From Chryseomicrobium palamuruense (GTDB lineage Bacteria > Bacillota > Bacilli > Bacillales_A > Planococcaceae), in the NCBI RefSeq assembly GCF_042649045.1, contig NZ_JBHSEF010000022.1:62001-126000 (forward strand): 64,000 nt of DNA, written 5' to 3'. Position 1 is the first letter of the stretch. Each line of letters opens with the position of its first letter. Positions 1 through 8,301 of the stretch are shown here, piece after piece. The notes under the pieces were generated by a model. The model worked only from the letters and a program-made list of their open reading frames with translations. It was not told the origin of the DNA and did no database searches. The position numbers and the translations under genes are program-made.

Positions 1-251
1 TTACACACAAAACAGATATAATTAAAATCGCGGGTACACAAGGTGGAATAGGTACGGAATCCTGTACGTTTCAGAGGCAGGATAGCGATTGTTTGGTGAT
101 GCAACCGAAACTCTAAAACGAGCGAACAATCGTCCATTCGACTATGAAATAATTCCCAACTCTGAAAGGGGCAGTCGTCTGTTTCAAGAGCTCTCCAGGA
201 AGATTCTAATAGTAGCCAGTCCGATTTCGATTTCCAACGTACGACTATCAT
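1..251 (-). CDS. CelD/BcsL-like GNAT acetyltransferase, N-terminal part (cut by window edge)
   Basis: An ATG at 251-249 overlaps the TGA stop of the upstream glycosyltransferase (ATGA), and the frame stays open to the window edge, about 83 residues with no stop. The N-terminus has a Trp-rich start with the phrase SSWRALE, then PFQSWELFHSRM about 30 residues in. That pattern recalls the N-terminal half of CelD/BcsL-type acetyltransferases (PF13480), which are frequent in exopolysaccharide clusters. The 4-bp overlap indicates translational coupling with the polysaccharide operon. An acyl-transferring role on the polymer or its lipid-linked precursor would be inference. The catalytic half lies outside the window, so the family call is tentative. 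Confidence 0.5.
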   Translation of the reverse strand, partial: MIVVRWKSKSDWLLLESSWRALETDDCPFQSWELFHSRMDDCSLVLEFRLHHQTIAILPLKRTGFRTYSTLCTRDFNYICFVC

Positions 252-1282
252 TTCTTCTTGGCTACTTCGGAGAGAAGGTCTTCGGTAGCCCGTATCATCT
301 GGTGGAATGTAAAGTGTTTGCGGAAACGTTGATACCCCTTCTTTCCCATAATCTCCAACTTGTCTGAGTGCTTGAAAACATAGTCTAAATAAGGCTGAAT
401 TGTCTGGCGGACAATGTACCCGGTCTGCCCTTCTTCAATGATTGTTTCAATCCCATTTGTCGCTGAAGCAATAATGGGTTTTTGATGAGCCATGGCTTCT
501 AGTAGGACCAGTGGAATCCCTTCAGACTTTGATAGCAAGACAACCACATCACATTCTTCATAGAATGGATGAGGATCACTGACCTCGCCGTGCAGCTTAA
601 TACGGTCCGCAAGACCTAATCCGTCTATGCGCTTGGTGAGCTCATGGTCGAGCGTTCCCGTCCCCACAATATCTAGCTTCCACTTTGAGTCAGTGAAGTT
701 GGCAAGAGCTTCAATCAAGGGTAATGGATCTTTGGGTGGAGAAAGCCTTCCGACCCACAAAAGTCGAAGAACATCCGAATAATTCTCTCGTACTAAAATT
801 GGTTTTTCATGAATCCCGTTGGGAATGATCGCACATTTGCGAGCAGGTAGTCTCATCGTTTTCTGGTCATACTTGGTTAAAAAAATGTATCGGTCTGTTA
901 GTGTTGAAAATAGTTTTTCATGAAGGCGTCCAAGGATGCGCATCCCCCGAGTAGCAGTAGTCACATAGGATATTCCGTGAAAGGTATAGACGTTCGGAAT
1001 GCCGGTACCTATTGTAGCGAGTCGTCCGATGGTTCCTGCTTTTGTTGAATGAATAGTGAGGACATCTGGTTTTAGTCGACGTAAGTTCTGTCTCGTTTCC
1101 CAGACCGCCTTCCAATCTTCATGCAAGGATACGTTTCTTTTTAGATGTGGAATCGTATGCAGGTGATAGGCTCCCTTATAGACACTATCTGGGGCCGTCA
1201 GTACGTGAACGTCATGGCCTTTTGTAGCCAGTGCTTCTGCTTGTTGATGGACGACTTGTTGCGCACCTCCAATGTGTTGCAT
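248..1282 (-). CDS. GT4-family glycosyltransferase of the exopolysaccharide operon
   Basis: This is a GT-B fold glycosyltransferase that would add a sugar to the lipid-linked repeat unit at the cytoplasmic face of the membrane. The N-terminal domain keeps the GGAQQVVHQQAEALA nucleotide-fold loop. The C-terminal domain opens with LLWVGRLSPPKDP and holds the donor-binding EGIPLVLLE (E-x7-E) signature about 250 residues in, as in family GT4. The only ordinary start is ATG 1282, but it cuts off the first beta strand. In-frame codons upstream, from an ATC at 1312 and an ATT at 1309, encode RIAFLITHM directly behind a GGGAGG-rich ribosome site, with a TAG further up. The true start may therefore be a mutated or non-canonical codon. 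The N-terminal coding overlaps the preceding polymerase gene by about 70-100 bp. Confidence 0.85.
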   Translation of the reverse strand: MQHIGGAQQVVHQQAEALATKGHDVHVLTAPDSVYKGAYHLHTIPHLKRNVSLHEDWKAVWETRQNLRRLKPDVLTIHSTKAGTIGRLATIGTGIPNVYTFHGISYVTTATRGMRILGRLHEKLFSTLTDRYIFLTKYDQKTMRLPARKCAIIPNGIHEKPILVRENYSDVLRLLWVGRLSPPKDPLPLIEALANFTDSKWKLDIVGTGTLDHELTKRIDGLGLADRIKLHGEVSDPHPFYEECDVVVLLSKSEGIPLVLLEAMAHQKPIIASATNGIETIIEEGQTGYIVRQTIQPYLDYVFKHSDKLEIMGKKGYQRFRKHFTFHQMIRATEDLLSEVAKKK

Positions 1283-2411
1283 ATGTGTGATTAAAAAAGC
1301 AATTCGAATGATGCCTCCCTCCCCTTCCTATAGCCATCCCTATAAAAATCCATGCATGTCGCCAGTGCAATGTATCAATCACCATATTCATGATAATCAG
1401 GCTGACGATAAATGCCAGCCCTACTTTGCCCAGTGTTTCTTTTGTCTTGACCAGTTTCATGAATAGAAAACCTATGGCAATAAGATACCCAATCAGACCA
1501 AGGAATCCATTTTCAAGCAAGACTCGAACATACGTCTGATGAGGTGAGTGATGCAGCGCTGCTTCGGCTTCTCCTGCCCCAATGCCAAAAGGGTGCTGCC
1601 ACGCAAGCTGTAACGCCTCCCACTGAACTTGAAAACGAGTCAAATCGTACACTTGCAACGTGTATCTCTCTGTCCCCAGCCAAAGATAACTTCCTATGCC
1701 CAAACACAAAACAAACGTAAGAAATTGACTACTTCGAGACATTTCACGCCACTTAAGTACGAGCGGAATGACCATACATAGAAGTGCGATACGAGATCCA
1801 GTAAAGTAAATGGCACCGCCAACGAGACACATTCCCATCACCCGAACGATAACGTTCCATCTCATGTCATACATGAACCAAAAGAAGGAAAGTAATAGAT
1901 ACGACGCAAAGACATTTGGATCTTTAAAAAATCCCTTCAAGCGGTCATAATACATAAGATGTCCAGAAGCATCTGGAAATAGATACAGAGTTATAAACAT
2001 GGCTGCCAACATAATTATATGGAAGCCTGCAAAACAGCGGAGCAACCTTTGTGTCTGCTTTTCGGTATAGGCTGACATCCATTTCGAGTAGACAAGCAAT
2101 GACAACACACCATAAAATGTGATGCTCCCATAAAAGAAGACATCCATTGTTACGTGATAAGTAAGATGCGGCAAGAGATGACTGGCTAGGAACCAAAAAA
2201 GGATGAAGGGATAGACTTGAAATAGCAGCAAGACTGTAGAAATTTGTATGAGTAGATAGGCCGCGAACAAACCATCACTGATGGCGGGTTCGTTTATGAC
2301 AAAGAACTGGCTGAACAAACAAAGAATTAAGAGGGCTGACCCACAAGTTGTATAAATTGATGAATGTAATAGACGAGACAACAAGCTGTGAATAGTGCGC
2401 CTCCTAAACAA
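1212..2411 (-). CDS. O-antigen ligase/polymerase-like (Wzy-type) membrane protein
   Basis: This polytopic membrane protein has roughly ten hydrophobic segments. The motif HSPHQTYVRVLLENGFLGL, about 300 residues in, matches the conserved H-x-(P/H)-x-x-Y...E-x-G-x-x-G loop of the Wzy/WaaL superfamily (PF04932). It probably polymerises lipid-linked repeat units outside the membrane. The listed 5' end is a TTG that lies in front of its own AGGAGG (2400-2405), so it cannot be the start served by that site. Candidates are ATT at 2393 (ideal spacing), TTG at 2384 or TTG at 2318. The last ~35 residues, after the sequence FIGMAIG, are rich in Arg, His, Ser and Cys and overlap the glycosyltransferase gene out of frame, so the original stop may have been lost. 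Confidence 0.8.
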   Translation of the reverse strand: MFRRRTIHSLLSRLLHSSIYTTCGSALLILCLFSQFFVINEPAISDGLFAAYLLIQISTVLLLFQVYPFILFWFLASHLLPHLTYHVTMDVFFYGSITFYGVLSLLVYSKWMSAYTEKQTQRLLRCFAGFHIIMLAAMFITLYLFPDASGHLMYYDRLKGFFKDPNVFASYLLLSFFWFMYDMRWNVIVRVMGMCLVGGAIYFTGSRIALLCMVIPLVLKWREMSRSSQFLTFVLCLGIGSYLWLGTERYTLQVYDLTRFQVQWEALQLAWQHPFGIGAGEAEAALHHSPHQTYVRVLLENGFLGLIGYLIAIGFLFMKLVKTKETLGKVGLAFIVSLIIMNMVIDTLHWRHAWIFIGMAIGRGGRHHSNCFFNHTYATHWRCATSRPSTSRSTGYKRP

Positions 2412-3508
2412 ATCACTTGTTCATAAGACATTGGGAATAAAACAACTGCAATTATACAGATGACACTGATAGCTAGACCTCTTCCCAGTTCGCCTCGGCA
2501 GATCGTAGTCCACTGCCCTTTCATCATCAATAGTGTTCTTAATGGAATCGACCATGTCATGCCTAAACAAAGAGGAATATAGAGCAGGAACAAAGGCAGG
2601 ACTCGGTCCCATTCCCGAAGGATCGGAAATTGTAGGATGAAAAGTAATCCAATTATCGTGCTGACAAGAAGTATCAATGTATAAAATACGAGGTTCAAAA
2701 CTTGTTTCTTATAAAATACGAAAGGTTTTAAAACGGTATTTTCCAACGTATCGCTTATAACCAATTGGTAGGATGTATAGCCAATCAACTGCTCCGTAAA
2801 TCCAGCAATACGTTGGACAAGAAAAAAGACAGCCCCTTTTTCCGGACCCACGCTTAGCGTCAAAATAAGAATCGGTGCATACATAGATAAAGCAGTACCC
2901 AGTGAAGAGACATTCATATAAAATAGTGGTTTTTTGAACCGTTGTAATAAAGAAAAGGCCTCTTGACGTGTGAGTGTCACAGGTGGACTTTTCTTTTTTA
3001 GACGAATGAAATGGACAATCTTACCGATTAAATCTCCTAAGACCAATCCATAAAAATTAAATGAACAAACCAATTGACCAAGGATTAATAAGAATGAGCC
3101 TTGGACGCGAGAAGTAGCGACTCGTTTTTTCTGTTGGTGTTGTAATGCGTAAGGAATCAATAACAATGTTAGAGAGAAAAAATGCGAGAGGGCGGTCACA
3201 AGAACCGTCATCACAATGTCACGAAAATACATATACGCAATAAAAAAGACAAACACAGATTGGTATCGCTGAACCCAACAACTTAATTGAAAGAAGCGTT
3301 CTTGCATCTCCGGGTTCGAGAGCATCAATGCGTCAATTCGTAGTCCAGCAAAATAACCAGCACTATAGACAATAGCAAGCCCTGCCCCGTACATCCCCAC
3401 GGCTTCCGGAGAATACAAAAGAATCGAAAAAATGGTCGACAACACCATCAACAATTGACTGAGCAGCGTAGACTGCGCAAATCGCAAAGATGATGAACTT
3501 AATTTCAA
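2327..3508 (-). CDS. Wzx-like polysaccharide flippase
   Basis: The product is a ~393-residue, almost entirely hydrophobic protein with about 12 membrane spans and few charged loops, as expected of the MATE/MOP-type polysaccharide transporters that flip lipid-linked repeat units. No single diagnostic motif is visible, so the call rests on topology and on position between co-polymerase and polymerase genes. I prefer the TTG at 3508, which overlaps the TGA of the upstream gene (TTGA) and gives MKLSSSSLRFAQSTLL, a typical flippase start. The longer frame to 3589 would overlap the upstream gene by 85 bp. A GGAG lies 12 bases ahead of the TTG. Confidence 0.75.
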   Translation of the reverse strand: MKLSSSSLRFAQSTLLSQLLMVLSTIFSILLYSPEAVGMYGAGLAIVYSAGYFAGLRIDALMLSNPEMQERFFQLSCWVQRYQSVFVFFIAYMYFRDIVMTVLVTALSHFFSLTLLLIPYALQHQQKKRVATSRVQGSFLLILGQLVCSFNFYGLVLGDLIGKIVHFIRLKKKSPPVTLTRQEAFSLLQRFKKPLFYMNVSSLGTALSMYAPILILTLSVGPEKGAVFFLVQRIAGFTEQLIGYTSYQLVISDTLENTVLKPFVFYKKQVLNLVFYTLILLVSTIIGLLFILQFPILREWDRVLPLFLLYIPLCLGMTWSIPLRTLLMMKGQWTTICRGELGRGLAISVICIIAVVLFPMSYEQVICLGGALFTACCLVYYIHQFIQLVGQPS

Positions 3509-4044
3509 CGAACGAAGCGTCTCCAAAATGAGTAACCAGCGCAAAACAAAAATGTGATGCCAAGTATCCAAATACAACTTCTCTGCCAAGGTAGTAAGTC
3601 GATTCGTTGTGGCTGATGTTCCTCTATATTCGTCAATAATTGTACGTTCTGCTGGCGGAAAATTTGCTCACTATCCTCCAGCCACTGATTGCTTACGCAC
3701 AAGGCCAGCTCTTTTACAGTACGTTGATCTTCATCTCTTATACGGACGGTAACTAAATAATTTCCGGGTTGGGTATCAATTTTAATTCGTTTTCGAACAG
3801 TGGTTGGTGATTCATCAGATACAGTGGATAGAAAGGAATGACTGAGGAGATATTTTGTGTACGTATTAATAAATGCTTGATCCATCTGTTGCTGCTCATA
3901 AGGGCGTTCCGTCTCAGTGGTCAATACAACAAATTCAAGTTCCATTTCAAAAATTGGCTTGTGGGTTAGATAGAGAATGGTACTTCCCAGTGCACAGACG
4001 ACTAACCAAAGAGTGAGTAAAAGCCAGACCAAACTATTTTTCAT
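3505..4044 (-). CDS. Wzz/YveK-like polysaccharide chain-length or co-polymerase protein (short form)
   Basis: The 179-residue protein has one transmembrane helix at each end (residues about 5-27, and 155-173) with a mainly extracytoplasmic middle part. This is the layout of Wzz/YveK polysaccharide co-polymerases, which tune chain length together with Wzy. It is shorter than usual and shows no proline-rich motif before the second helix, so the assignment rests on topology and operon position. No cognate tyrosine kinase is visible in the window. It starts with ATG, overlaps the end of the sugar transferase gene by 11 bp, and its TGA overlaps the proposed TTG start of the flippase. Confidence 0.6.
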   Translation of the reverse strand: MKNSLVWLLLTLWLVVCALGSTILYLTHKPIFEMELEFVVLTTETERPYEQQQMDQAFINTYTKYLLSHSFLSTVSDESPTTVRKRIKIDTQPGNYLVTVRIRDEDQRTVKELALCVSNQWLEDSEQIFRQQNVQLLTNIEEHQPQRIDLLPWQRSCIWILGITFLFCAGYSFWRRFVR

Positions 4045-4636
4045 GTTTCATCACTTGCCTCAGGAAGTAATGGATGGTCTGAAGAAAAATCCAACAATCC
4101 AATCGCCAAGACATATGCTGCACATAGAAGAGATCATAACGTATTTTTTGGTGATATTTGATTCCTTCTTTTCCTCTCACTTGCGCAAGCCCAGCTAGCC
4201 CAGGTCGCGCATTCAATCGTTTTTGTTGTTGAGGGGAGTAGCACTTGCTCAGTTCGATCATCTCCGGTCTCGGGCCAATAAAGCTCATATGACCCATCAC
4301 AATTTGTGTGAGCTGAGGTAGTTCATCCAGCCCACTTCTTCTTAAGAACCGTTGAATAGGAGCGAGTTGCGAGAGGTCCGGCGACGGAAAGATAAAGTCG
4401 GCAGGCACTCCTTGATAGGTAAACTGCGGGTCCGAATACGTGACGGGTAGAGTGCGTAGCTTCCAAATCAGAAAGGGCTTTCCAAGGTAACCTGCTCTTT
4501 GCTGGATATAAAAGAGAGGTCGGCCTTGCACGAAGTAAAGATACAAACACAGAATGAAGAGAAATGGACTAAATAATAGAAAGAACACGAGTGAACCTGC
4601 GAGGTCCGCACCACGTTTCCAGTGGAGATAACTCAC
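4034..4636 (-). CDS. priming sugar transferase (bacterial sugar transferase, PF02397)
   Basis: The product is a 200-residue phosphoglycosyl transferase that moves a sugar-1-phosphate onto undecaprenyl phosphate, the first step of exopolysaccharide repeat-unit assembly. There is one hydrophobic segment near residues 12-33, then the family motifs in order: KLRT, RRSGLDELPQL, GPRPE and ARPGLAGLAQVRG, followed by a conserved D-x-x-Y region (RYDLFYVQHMS). It corresponds to the catalytic domain only, without the N-terminal multi-span domain of WbaP-type enzymes. The start is GTG at 4636 behind GAGGAG with 7-base spacing. It is the first enzyme gene of the operon and lies just behind a terminator. 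Confidence 0.9.
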   Translation of the reverse strand: MSYLHWKRGADLAGSLVFFLLFSPFLFILCLYLYFVQGRPLFYIQQRAGYLGKPFLIWKLRTLPVTYSDPQFTYQGVPADFIFPSPDLSQLAPIQRFLRRSGLDELPQLTQIVMGHMSFIGPRPEMIELSKCYSPQQQKRLNARPGLAGLAQVRGKEGIKYHQKIRYDLFYVQHMSWRLDCWIFLQTIHYFLRQVMKHEK

Positions 4637-4671
4637 GCCTCAACTCCTCGAAACAATGTATGCCAAGACAT

Positions 4672-4697
4672 AAAAAAAATCCCTACTCAGAGGGATT
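4672..4697 (-). terminator. rho-independent terminator between the small leader gene and the sugar transferase
   Basis: On the minus strand the stem AATCCCT/AGGGATT with a six-base loop is followed by a run of eight T. It overlaps the last codons of the small gene and precedes the polysaccharide operon, so it may act as an attenuator. Confidence 0.7.
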
Positions 4698-4880
4698 AAG
4701 TTGATGATGTATCACTTTCTTAAGACCTTCCATTTCAGAAGCCCCAAAAAAAGATTGAAAATCGATATGATCGAGCGGATGACCCTGTGGAGTATTCAAC
4801 GTAATTGAGATTTTTTTTACCGTGGCGGCTGTAGTTTCATCTAAGACAAGACGATAATAAGTTTGACGGAGATTGTTCAT
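4683..4880 (-). CDS. small protein of unknown function at the head of the exopolysaccharide operon
   Basis: The 65-residue protein begins at ATG 4880, preceded at 8-base spacing by GGGGA, a better start than the upstream ATG codons of the same frame. It has no signal peptide and no membrane segment. The composition is mixed, with repeated short hydrophobic stretches (YYRLVL, ISITL) that suggest a small alpha/beta fold. I do not recognise a family. It is transcribed in the same direction as the polysaccharide genes. Its stop codon lies inside the stem-loop of a rho-independent terminator that separates it from the sugar transferase, so it could be an independent gene or part of an attenuated leader. 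Confidence 0.5.
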   Translation of the reverse strand: MNNLRQTYYRLVLDETTAATVKKISITLNTPQGHPLDHIDFQSFFGASEMEGLKKVIHHQLNPSE

Positions 4881-5227
4881 AATCTCTGTCCCCTTTTCCA
4901 TGGAAGGGACTATTATCACTTTCGTTTCTACTAAAAAAGTAATGAGTAGATAACACATAATGAGTACTTTCGCATCCTTTATTTATGAATATTTTCCTTA
5001 GAATACCATAGAACACTTTAAATTAATAGGGAAAATACTAATAAGTATATATTAAAAATATGATATTCTATAACGGCAAGTATCAAATGGTGATGGCATC
5101 CTGAGAAGATGTAGGGCTAAATTTCTAACTAGTACGACAATAAAGAAAATGCTTGCAAATATATGCTTCGTAAAGAGAAGGATTTGGGTAAGATTCATGA
5201 TTACAACCATGTTGCTATAGCGACTAA
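4881..5227. other. intergenic stretch upstream of the exopolysaccharide operon
   Basis: This AT-rich stretch holds no convincing open frame on either strand. It must contain the promoter of the minus-strand polysaccharide operon. Several weak -10-like AT boxes lie between 4980 and 5090, but none has a clear -35 partner that I would defend. Confidence 0.5.
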
Positions 5228-5388
5228 TCACAACTCGTATGAGCTATCCGTTTGATTCTGCGTCTTCTTCAAATACGCTTCACGCAATTTATCTAGCTGT
5301 TGTTGTTTAGTAGATGTGGCCGGCTTGCTTTCTCTTGATACTTAGCAGCTGCCACTTTACTTTTGGCATCCAGTTGATATTTTCCCAT
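5228..5388 (-). pseudogene. frameshifted copy of the small basic MGKYQ protein
   Basis: From ATG 5388 the frame reads MGKYQLDAKSKVAAAKYQ, closely matching the intact gene at 8597-8746, and then runs into a premature TAG. One base is missing around 5326-5340. After the shift the other frame continues KPATSTKQQQLDKLREAYLK, again matching the intact protein, and ends at TGA 5230-5228. The total of 161 bp equals a 162-bp gene minus one base. The intact paralogue is encoded 3.2 kb away beside ssrA. Either this copy is decaying or the genome sequence has an error here. Confidence 0.75.
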
Positions 5389-5780
5389 TTTGTTAACCTA
5401 CTTTATCTAATCATAATTTTATCAGGTACACTACTGTTGTTCTAGTTAAACTTCTCTGGATTAAAAATACAGATAGATTATTGACATACTTCTCCATTGT
5501 TTTTTATTTTTGGTTTATTGAGATGCATAAGGCCTTGTCCCAAGACCAAAAACCGCTCTAGAATTTTGGGTATGCCTATTCAAAGGTATTTGTGTTTTTC
5601 TCAATTAAATCAGAAGTAAGATGTCTGCAGTTTCAATTTGGCACCTATAATGAAGCCCCAGGCTGTTTTTTTATTTTGCCTTCAAGTCGCGAAACAAGCA
5701 TTTTAATTGTGAATCGCCGATAATAAAAAAGTATTTACTGAAAGGGCGGCTTTTACGCCCTAAACCGAAGGAGTGTTAGG
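5389..5780. other. intergenic stretch with a degenerate repeat and an SDR leader hairpin
   Basis: Positions 5552-5605 resemble 8302-8354 (shared core CCGCTCTAGAATT, then TATGCCT versus CATGCCT, then TTTGTGTTTT), so a decayed copy of an extragenic repeat lies here. A TTGACA with an AT-rich -10 region is present near 5484. Just before the short-chain dehydrogenase ribosome site a small hairpin, AGGGCG/CGCCCT, spans about 5740-5761. I see no gene. Confidence 0.5.
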
Positions 5781-6500
5781 ATGCAATCAATCAAAGGAAA
5801 AACAGCCATTATTACAGGTGGAGGACGTGGCATCGGCCGTGCGACGGCCATCGCACTCGCTAATGAAGGGGTCAATGTCGGTTTGATCGGCTTGAACCAG
5901 GAAAACTTGGATAAAGTATCAGTAGAATTGCAAGACGCAGGCGTTAAAGTAGCGACCGCATCAGCAGACGTTTCGGATCTTGCAGCAGTCGAGAAAGCAA
6001 CCGAACAACTCAAAAACGAACTAGGCAAAATCGATATTCTGATTAACAATGCGGGTATCGGAACATTCGGCGGCTTTTTGGACTTGTCTCCAGAAGAATG
6101 GAAAAACATTGTTGACGTCAACTTGATGGGCGTTTACAACGCAACGCGCGCCGTGCTCCCGGGCATGGTCGAGCAAAAATCGGGCGATATCATCAACATC
6201 TCATCCACTGCCGGTCAAAAAGGAGCCCCGGTCACAAGCGCCTACAGTGCTTCGAAATTCGCCGTAATGGGACTTACTGAATCATTAGCACTCGAAGTGC
6301 GCAAGCACAATATCCGCGTGACTGCTATGACGCCAAGCACTGTCGTCACCGACCTTGCGCACGAGTCCAACTTGATTACCGGCGATGCGGATCGCGTCAT
6401 GCATCCGGAGGATCTGGCCGACTTGATTATCGCTAGCTTGAAACTGCACCCGCGCGTCTTCGTCAAAAGCGCAGGGTTATGGTCGACCAACCCTTCTTAA
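5781..6500 (+). CDS. short-chain dehydrogenase/reductase, 3-oxoacyl-ACP reductase-like
   Basis: This 239-residue classical SDR oxidoreductase is cytoplasmic and NAD(P)-dependent. The Rossmann dinucleotide motif GGGRGIG lies at residues 13-19, NNAG about 90 residues in, the catalytic Ser in NISSTAG, and the catalytic pair YSASK near residue 153. These are the FabG-type residues and spacing, and the length is usual. There are no fatty-acid synthesis genes nearby, so the substrate cannot be inferred and a stand-alone reductase is likely. The ATG follows GAAGGAG with 7-base spacing. It is flanked by accessory DNA and transcribed opposite to nearly everything around it, with its own terminator. 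Confidence 0.9.
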   Translation: MQSIKGKTAIITGGGRGIGRATAIALANEGVNVGLIGLNQENLDKVSVELQDAGVKVATASADVSDLAAVEKATEQLKNELGKIDILINNAGIGTFGGFLDLSPEEWKNIVDVNLMGVYNATRAVLPGMVEQKSGDIINISSTAGQKGAPVTSAYSASKFAVMGLTESLALEVRKHNIRVTAMTPSTVVTDLAHESNLITGDADRVMHPEDLADLIIASLKLHPRVFVKSAGLWSTNPS

Positions 6501-6513
6501 ACACATAAAAAGA

Positions 6514-6551
6514 AGCCGGCATCCATGGAAATCCATGAGTGCCGGCTTTAT
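6514..6551 (+). terminator. terminator of the SDR gene
   Basis: The stem AGCCGGCA/TGCCGGCT, with an inner CCATGGAAATCCATG pairing, is followed by TTATT. It lies 14 bases after the SDR stop and could also stop the converging sugar dehydrogenase transcript. Confidence 0.75.
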
Positions 6552-6594
6552 TCATATCCACACCGTCTTCTTCTGTAACTTCAACTACGTCCCC

Positions 6595-7899
6595 TTAATT
6601 GGCTGCAGTAATCTTGTAAATCGTACCGCCATCAGTAATTGCAACCAACGCACCATCCTGCGTTACAAGAATATCACGGAAACGTTCGCCTTCATCAGAT
6701 AAGAGACGTTCTTCTCCAACGATGATGTCATTTTCAATAACGACACGGGCAATATAGCTCGATGCTAAACCACCGATGAACAAATTGTTCTCCCATTCCG
6801 GGATTGCGTCATTGTCATAGAATGACATCCCACTTGGCGCACTTGTTGGATCCCAATAATAGACGGGTTCAACAAAGCCTTGCTCTTCGTGTTCTGAAAT
6901 ACCACCATTGATTAATTCACCAGAGTATTCGATACCATACGAAACGATTGGCCATCCATAGTTATTACCTGGTTGTATAATATTTAGTTCATCCCCAGCT
7001 TGAGGACCGAATTCAACAATCCACAAGTCTCCTGTTTCAGGATTGAAATCGATACCCTGAATATTCCGGTGACCATAGCTGTAAATACCACCAAGGGCGC
7101 CTTCCTCTTCAATAAATGGATTCGAATCTACTGGTTCCCCGTCTTGTGTAATGTGAATGACTTTCCCTAAATAAGCATCTAAGTCTTGGGCACGTTCCCG
7201 AATCGGATCATCTGAACGCTCACCTGTGGTTAAGAATAAGTTGCCTTCTTCATCAAAGATAATACGTCCACCATAGTGTAAGTCTCCTTCATAGGAAGGA
7301 GTTGCTTGGAAGATGACTTCGAAATTTTCAAGGGAAGTCTCATCTTCTGATAAAACCCCTTTCCCGACAGCAGTCAAAGTACCGCCTTCAACATCTTGGG
7401 AGAACGTCAAAAATACGAGCCTTGATTCGTCAAAATCTGGTGCAACGGTGACATCAAGTAAACCACCTTGACCTTCGCTGTTTACTTCAGGTGTACCTTC
7501 GATTGGTTCTGAAATAGAGTTCTCATTAAGATTGACTATAAGAAGTTCTGCTGAACCTCTTTGCGTGACAAGTAAGCGGTTTGGTTCAAACTCTTCCATA
7601 CCCCATGACACATCCAGGCCATCCGCAATAATTTCCACGCTTAGTTCTGTTTCAGTCGTTACTGCAGGAGCTCTTGTTTGTTCCGGAAATGCTGGCTCAA
7701 ACTCTGTCACTTTTGGTGCAGTTTCTGCAGATGTATCTGAACCTTCATCAGTTCCCTCATCCGTACTTTCCTCTGTTGTAGCATCCGAGTCATCCATTGG
7801 TTGTTCGTCTGTCGTCTCTTCATTGCTACATGCTGCCAATGCTAGTATAAAGATCAGCATTGCTAAAAACATGAATCTTGACCACTTAGCTTTTGTCAT
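6595..7899 (-). CDS. PQQ-dependent sugar dehydrogenase-like lipoprotein
   Basis: The 434-residue protein has a lipoprotein signal peptide: Lys/Arg-containing start, hydrophobic core, then the lipobox LAAC with Cys about residue 24. A long acidic Thr/Ser/Glu/Asp linker follows to about residue 60. The rest matches the soluble glucose/sorbosone dehydrogenase beta-propeller family (PF07995): GSAELLIVN, GGLLDVTVAPDF, HYGGRIIFDEEGNLFLTTGER, YSYGHRNIQGIDF and GPQAGDELN. It would act outside the membrane. Many Bacillales homologues are of unknown substrate, and no PQQ synthesis genes are visible here, so actual dehydrogenase activity is uncertain. The ATG at 7899 follows GGGGAGG with 7-base spacing. 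Confidence 0.85.
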   Translation of the reverse strand: MTKAKWSRFMFLAMLIFILALAACSNEETTDEQPMDDSDATTEESTDEGTDEGSDTSAETAPKVTEFEPAFPEQTRAPAVTTETELSVEIIADGLDVSWGMEEFEPNRLLVTQRGSAELLIVNLNENSISEPIEGTPEVNSEGQGGLLDVTVAPDFDESRLVFLTFSQDVEGGTLTAVGKGVLSEDETSLENFEVIFQATPSYEGDLHYGGRIIFDEEGNLFLTTGERSDDPIRERAQDLDAYLGKVIHITQDGEPVDSNPFIEEEGALGGIYSYGHRNIQGIDFNPETGDLWIVEFGPQAGDELNIIQPGNNYGWPIVSYGIEYSGELINGGISEHEEQGFVEPVYYWDPTSAPSGMSFYDNDAIPEWENNLFIGGLASSYIARVVIENDIIVGEERLLSDEGERFRDILVTQDGALVAITDGGTIYKITAAN

Positions 7900-8096
7900 T
7901 GTTTTGCCTCCCCTATTCTAAACTATTTTTGTGAAAATACTAATTTCAATCTGCTACTATCAAGATTGAAACTTGTTAAGAGTTTTATACCCTAATTGAA
8001 GCTTTAAAACTCCATTGAATTAAAGATATCATAATTATACTAAGAAAAATAATTTTTTGCTTTTATTCATATTGAGTGGGGGTATACTCCCTTCAC

Positions 8097-8190
8097 ACCA
8101 AAAAGCCACATTTCTTTAGGAAATGCAGCTTTCCATTTTAAGTGAACCCTTTTCCTGCAGTCATCCCCGTCAACTGTGGTCAAGGCGGGC
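8097..8190. repeat. 94-bp direct repeat, copy 1
   Basis: It matches 8375-8468 with only three mismatches over 94 bases. It contains the small hairpin CATTTC/GAAATG and ends in the GC-rich arm GGTCAAGGCGGGC, which pairs with GCCCGCC just after it. It is not coding; short frames across it are artefacts. Confidence 0.85.
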
Positions 8191-8301
8191 GTTAGCCCGC
8201 CGCAGACCCTACCCCCGTTCCGGGATAGACAGGGACACCATTCTGGATTTTGGATCAGACTCAATTGGAGGCTGTGCCGAACAATTGTGGCTGGTGCAAC
8301 G

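Noticed and set aside
89..367. Plus-strand frame of 92 residues at the window start
   Set aside because: It lies antisense to the end of the glycosyltransferase and to the CelD-like gene, and has no ribosome site or family pattern.
6595..7899. Sugar dehydrogenase gene as part of the polysaccharide operon
   Set aside because: Same strand, but about 2 kb upstream, with a divergent reductase gene and its terminator in between.
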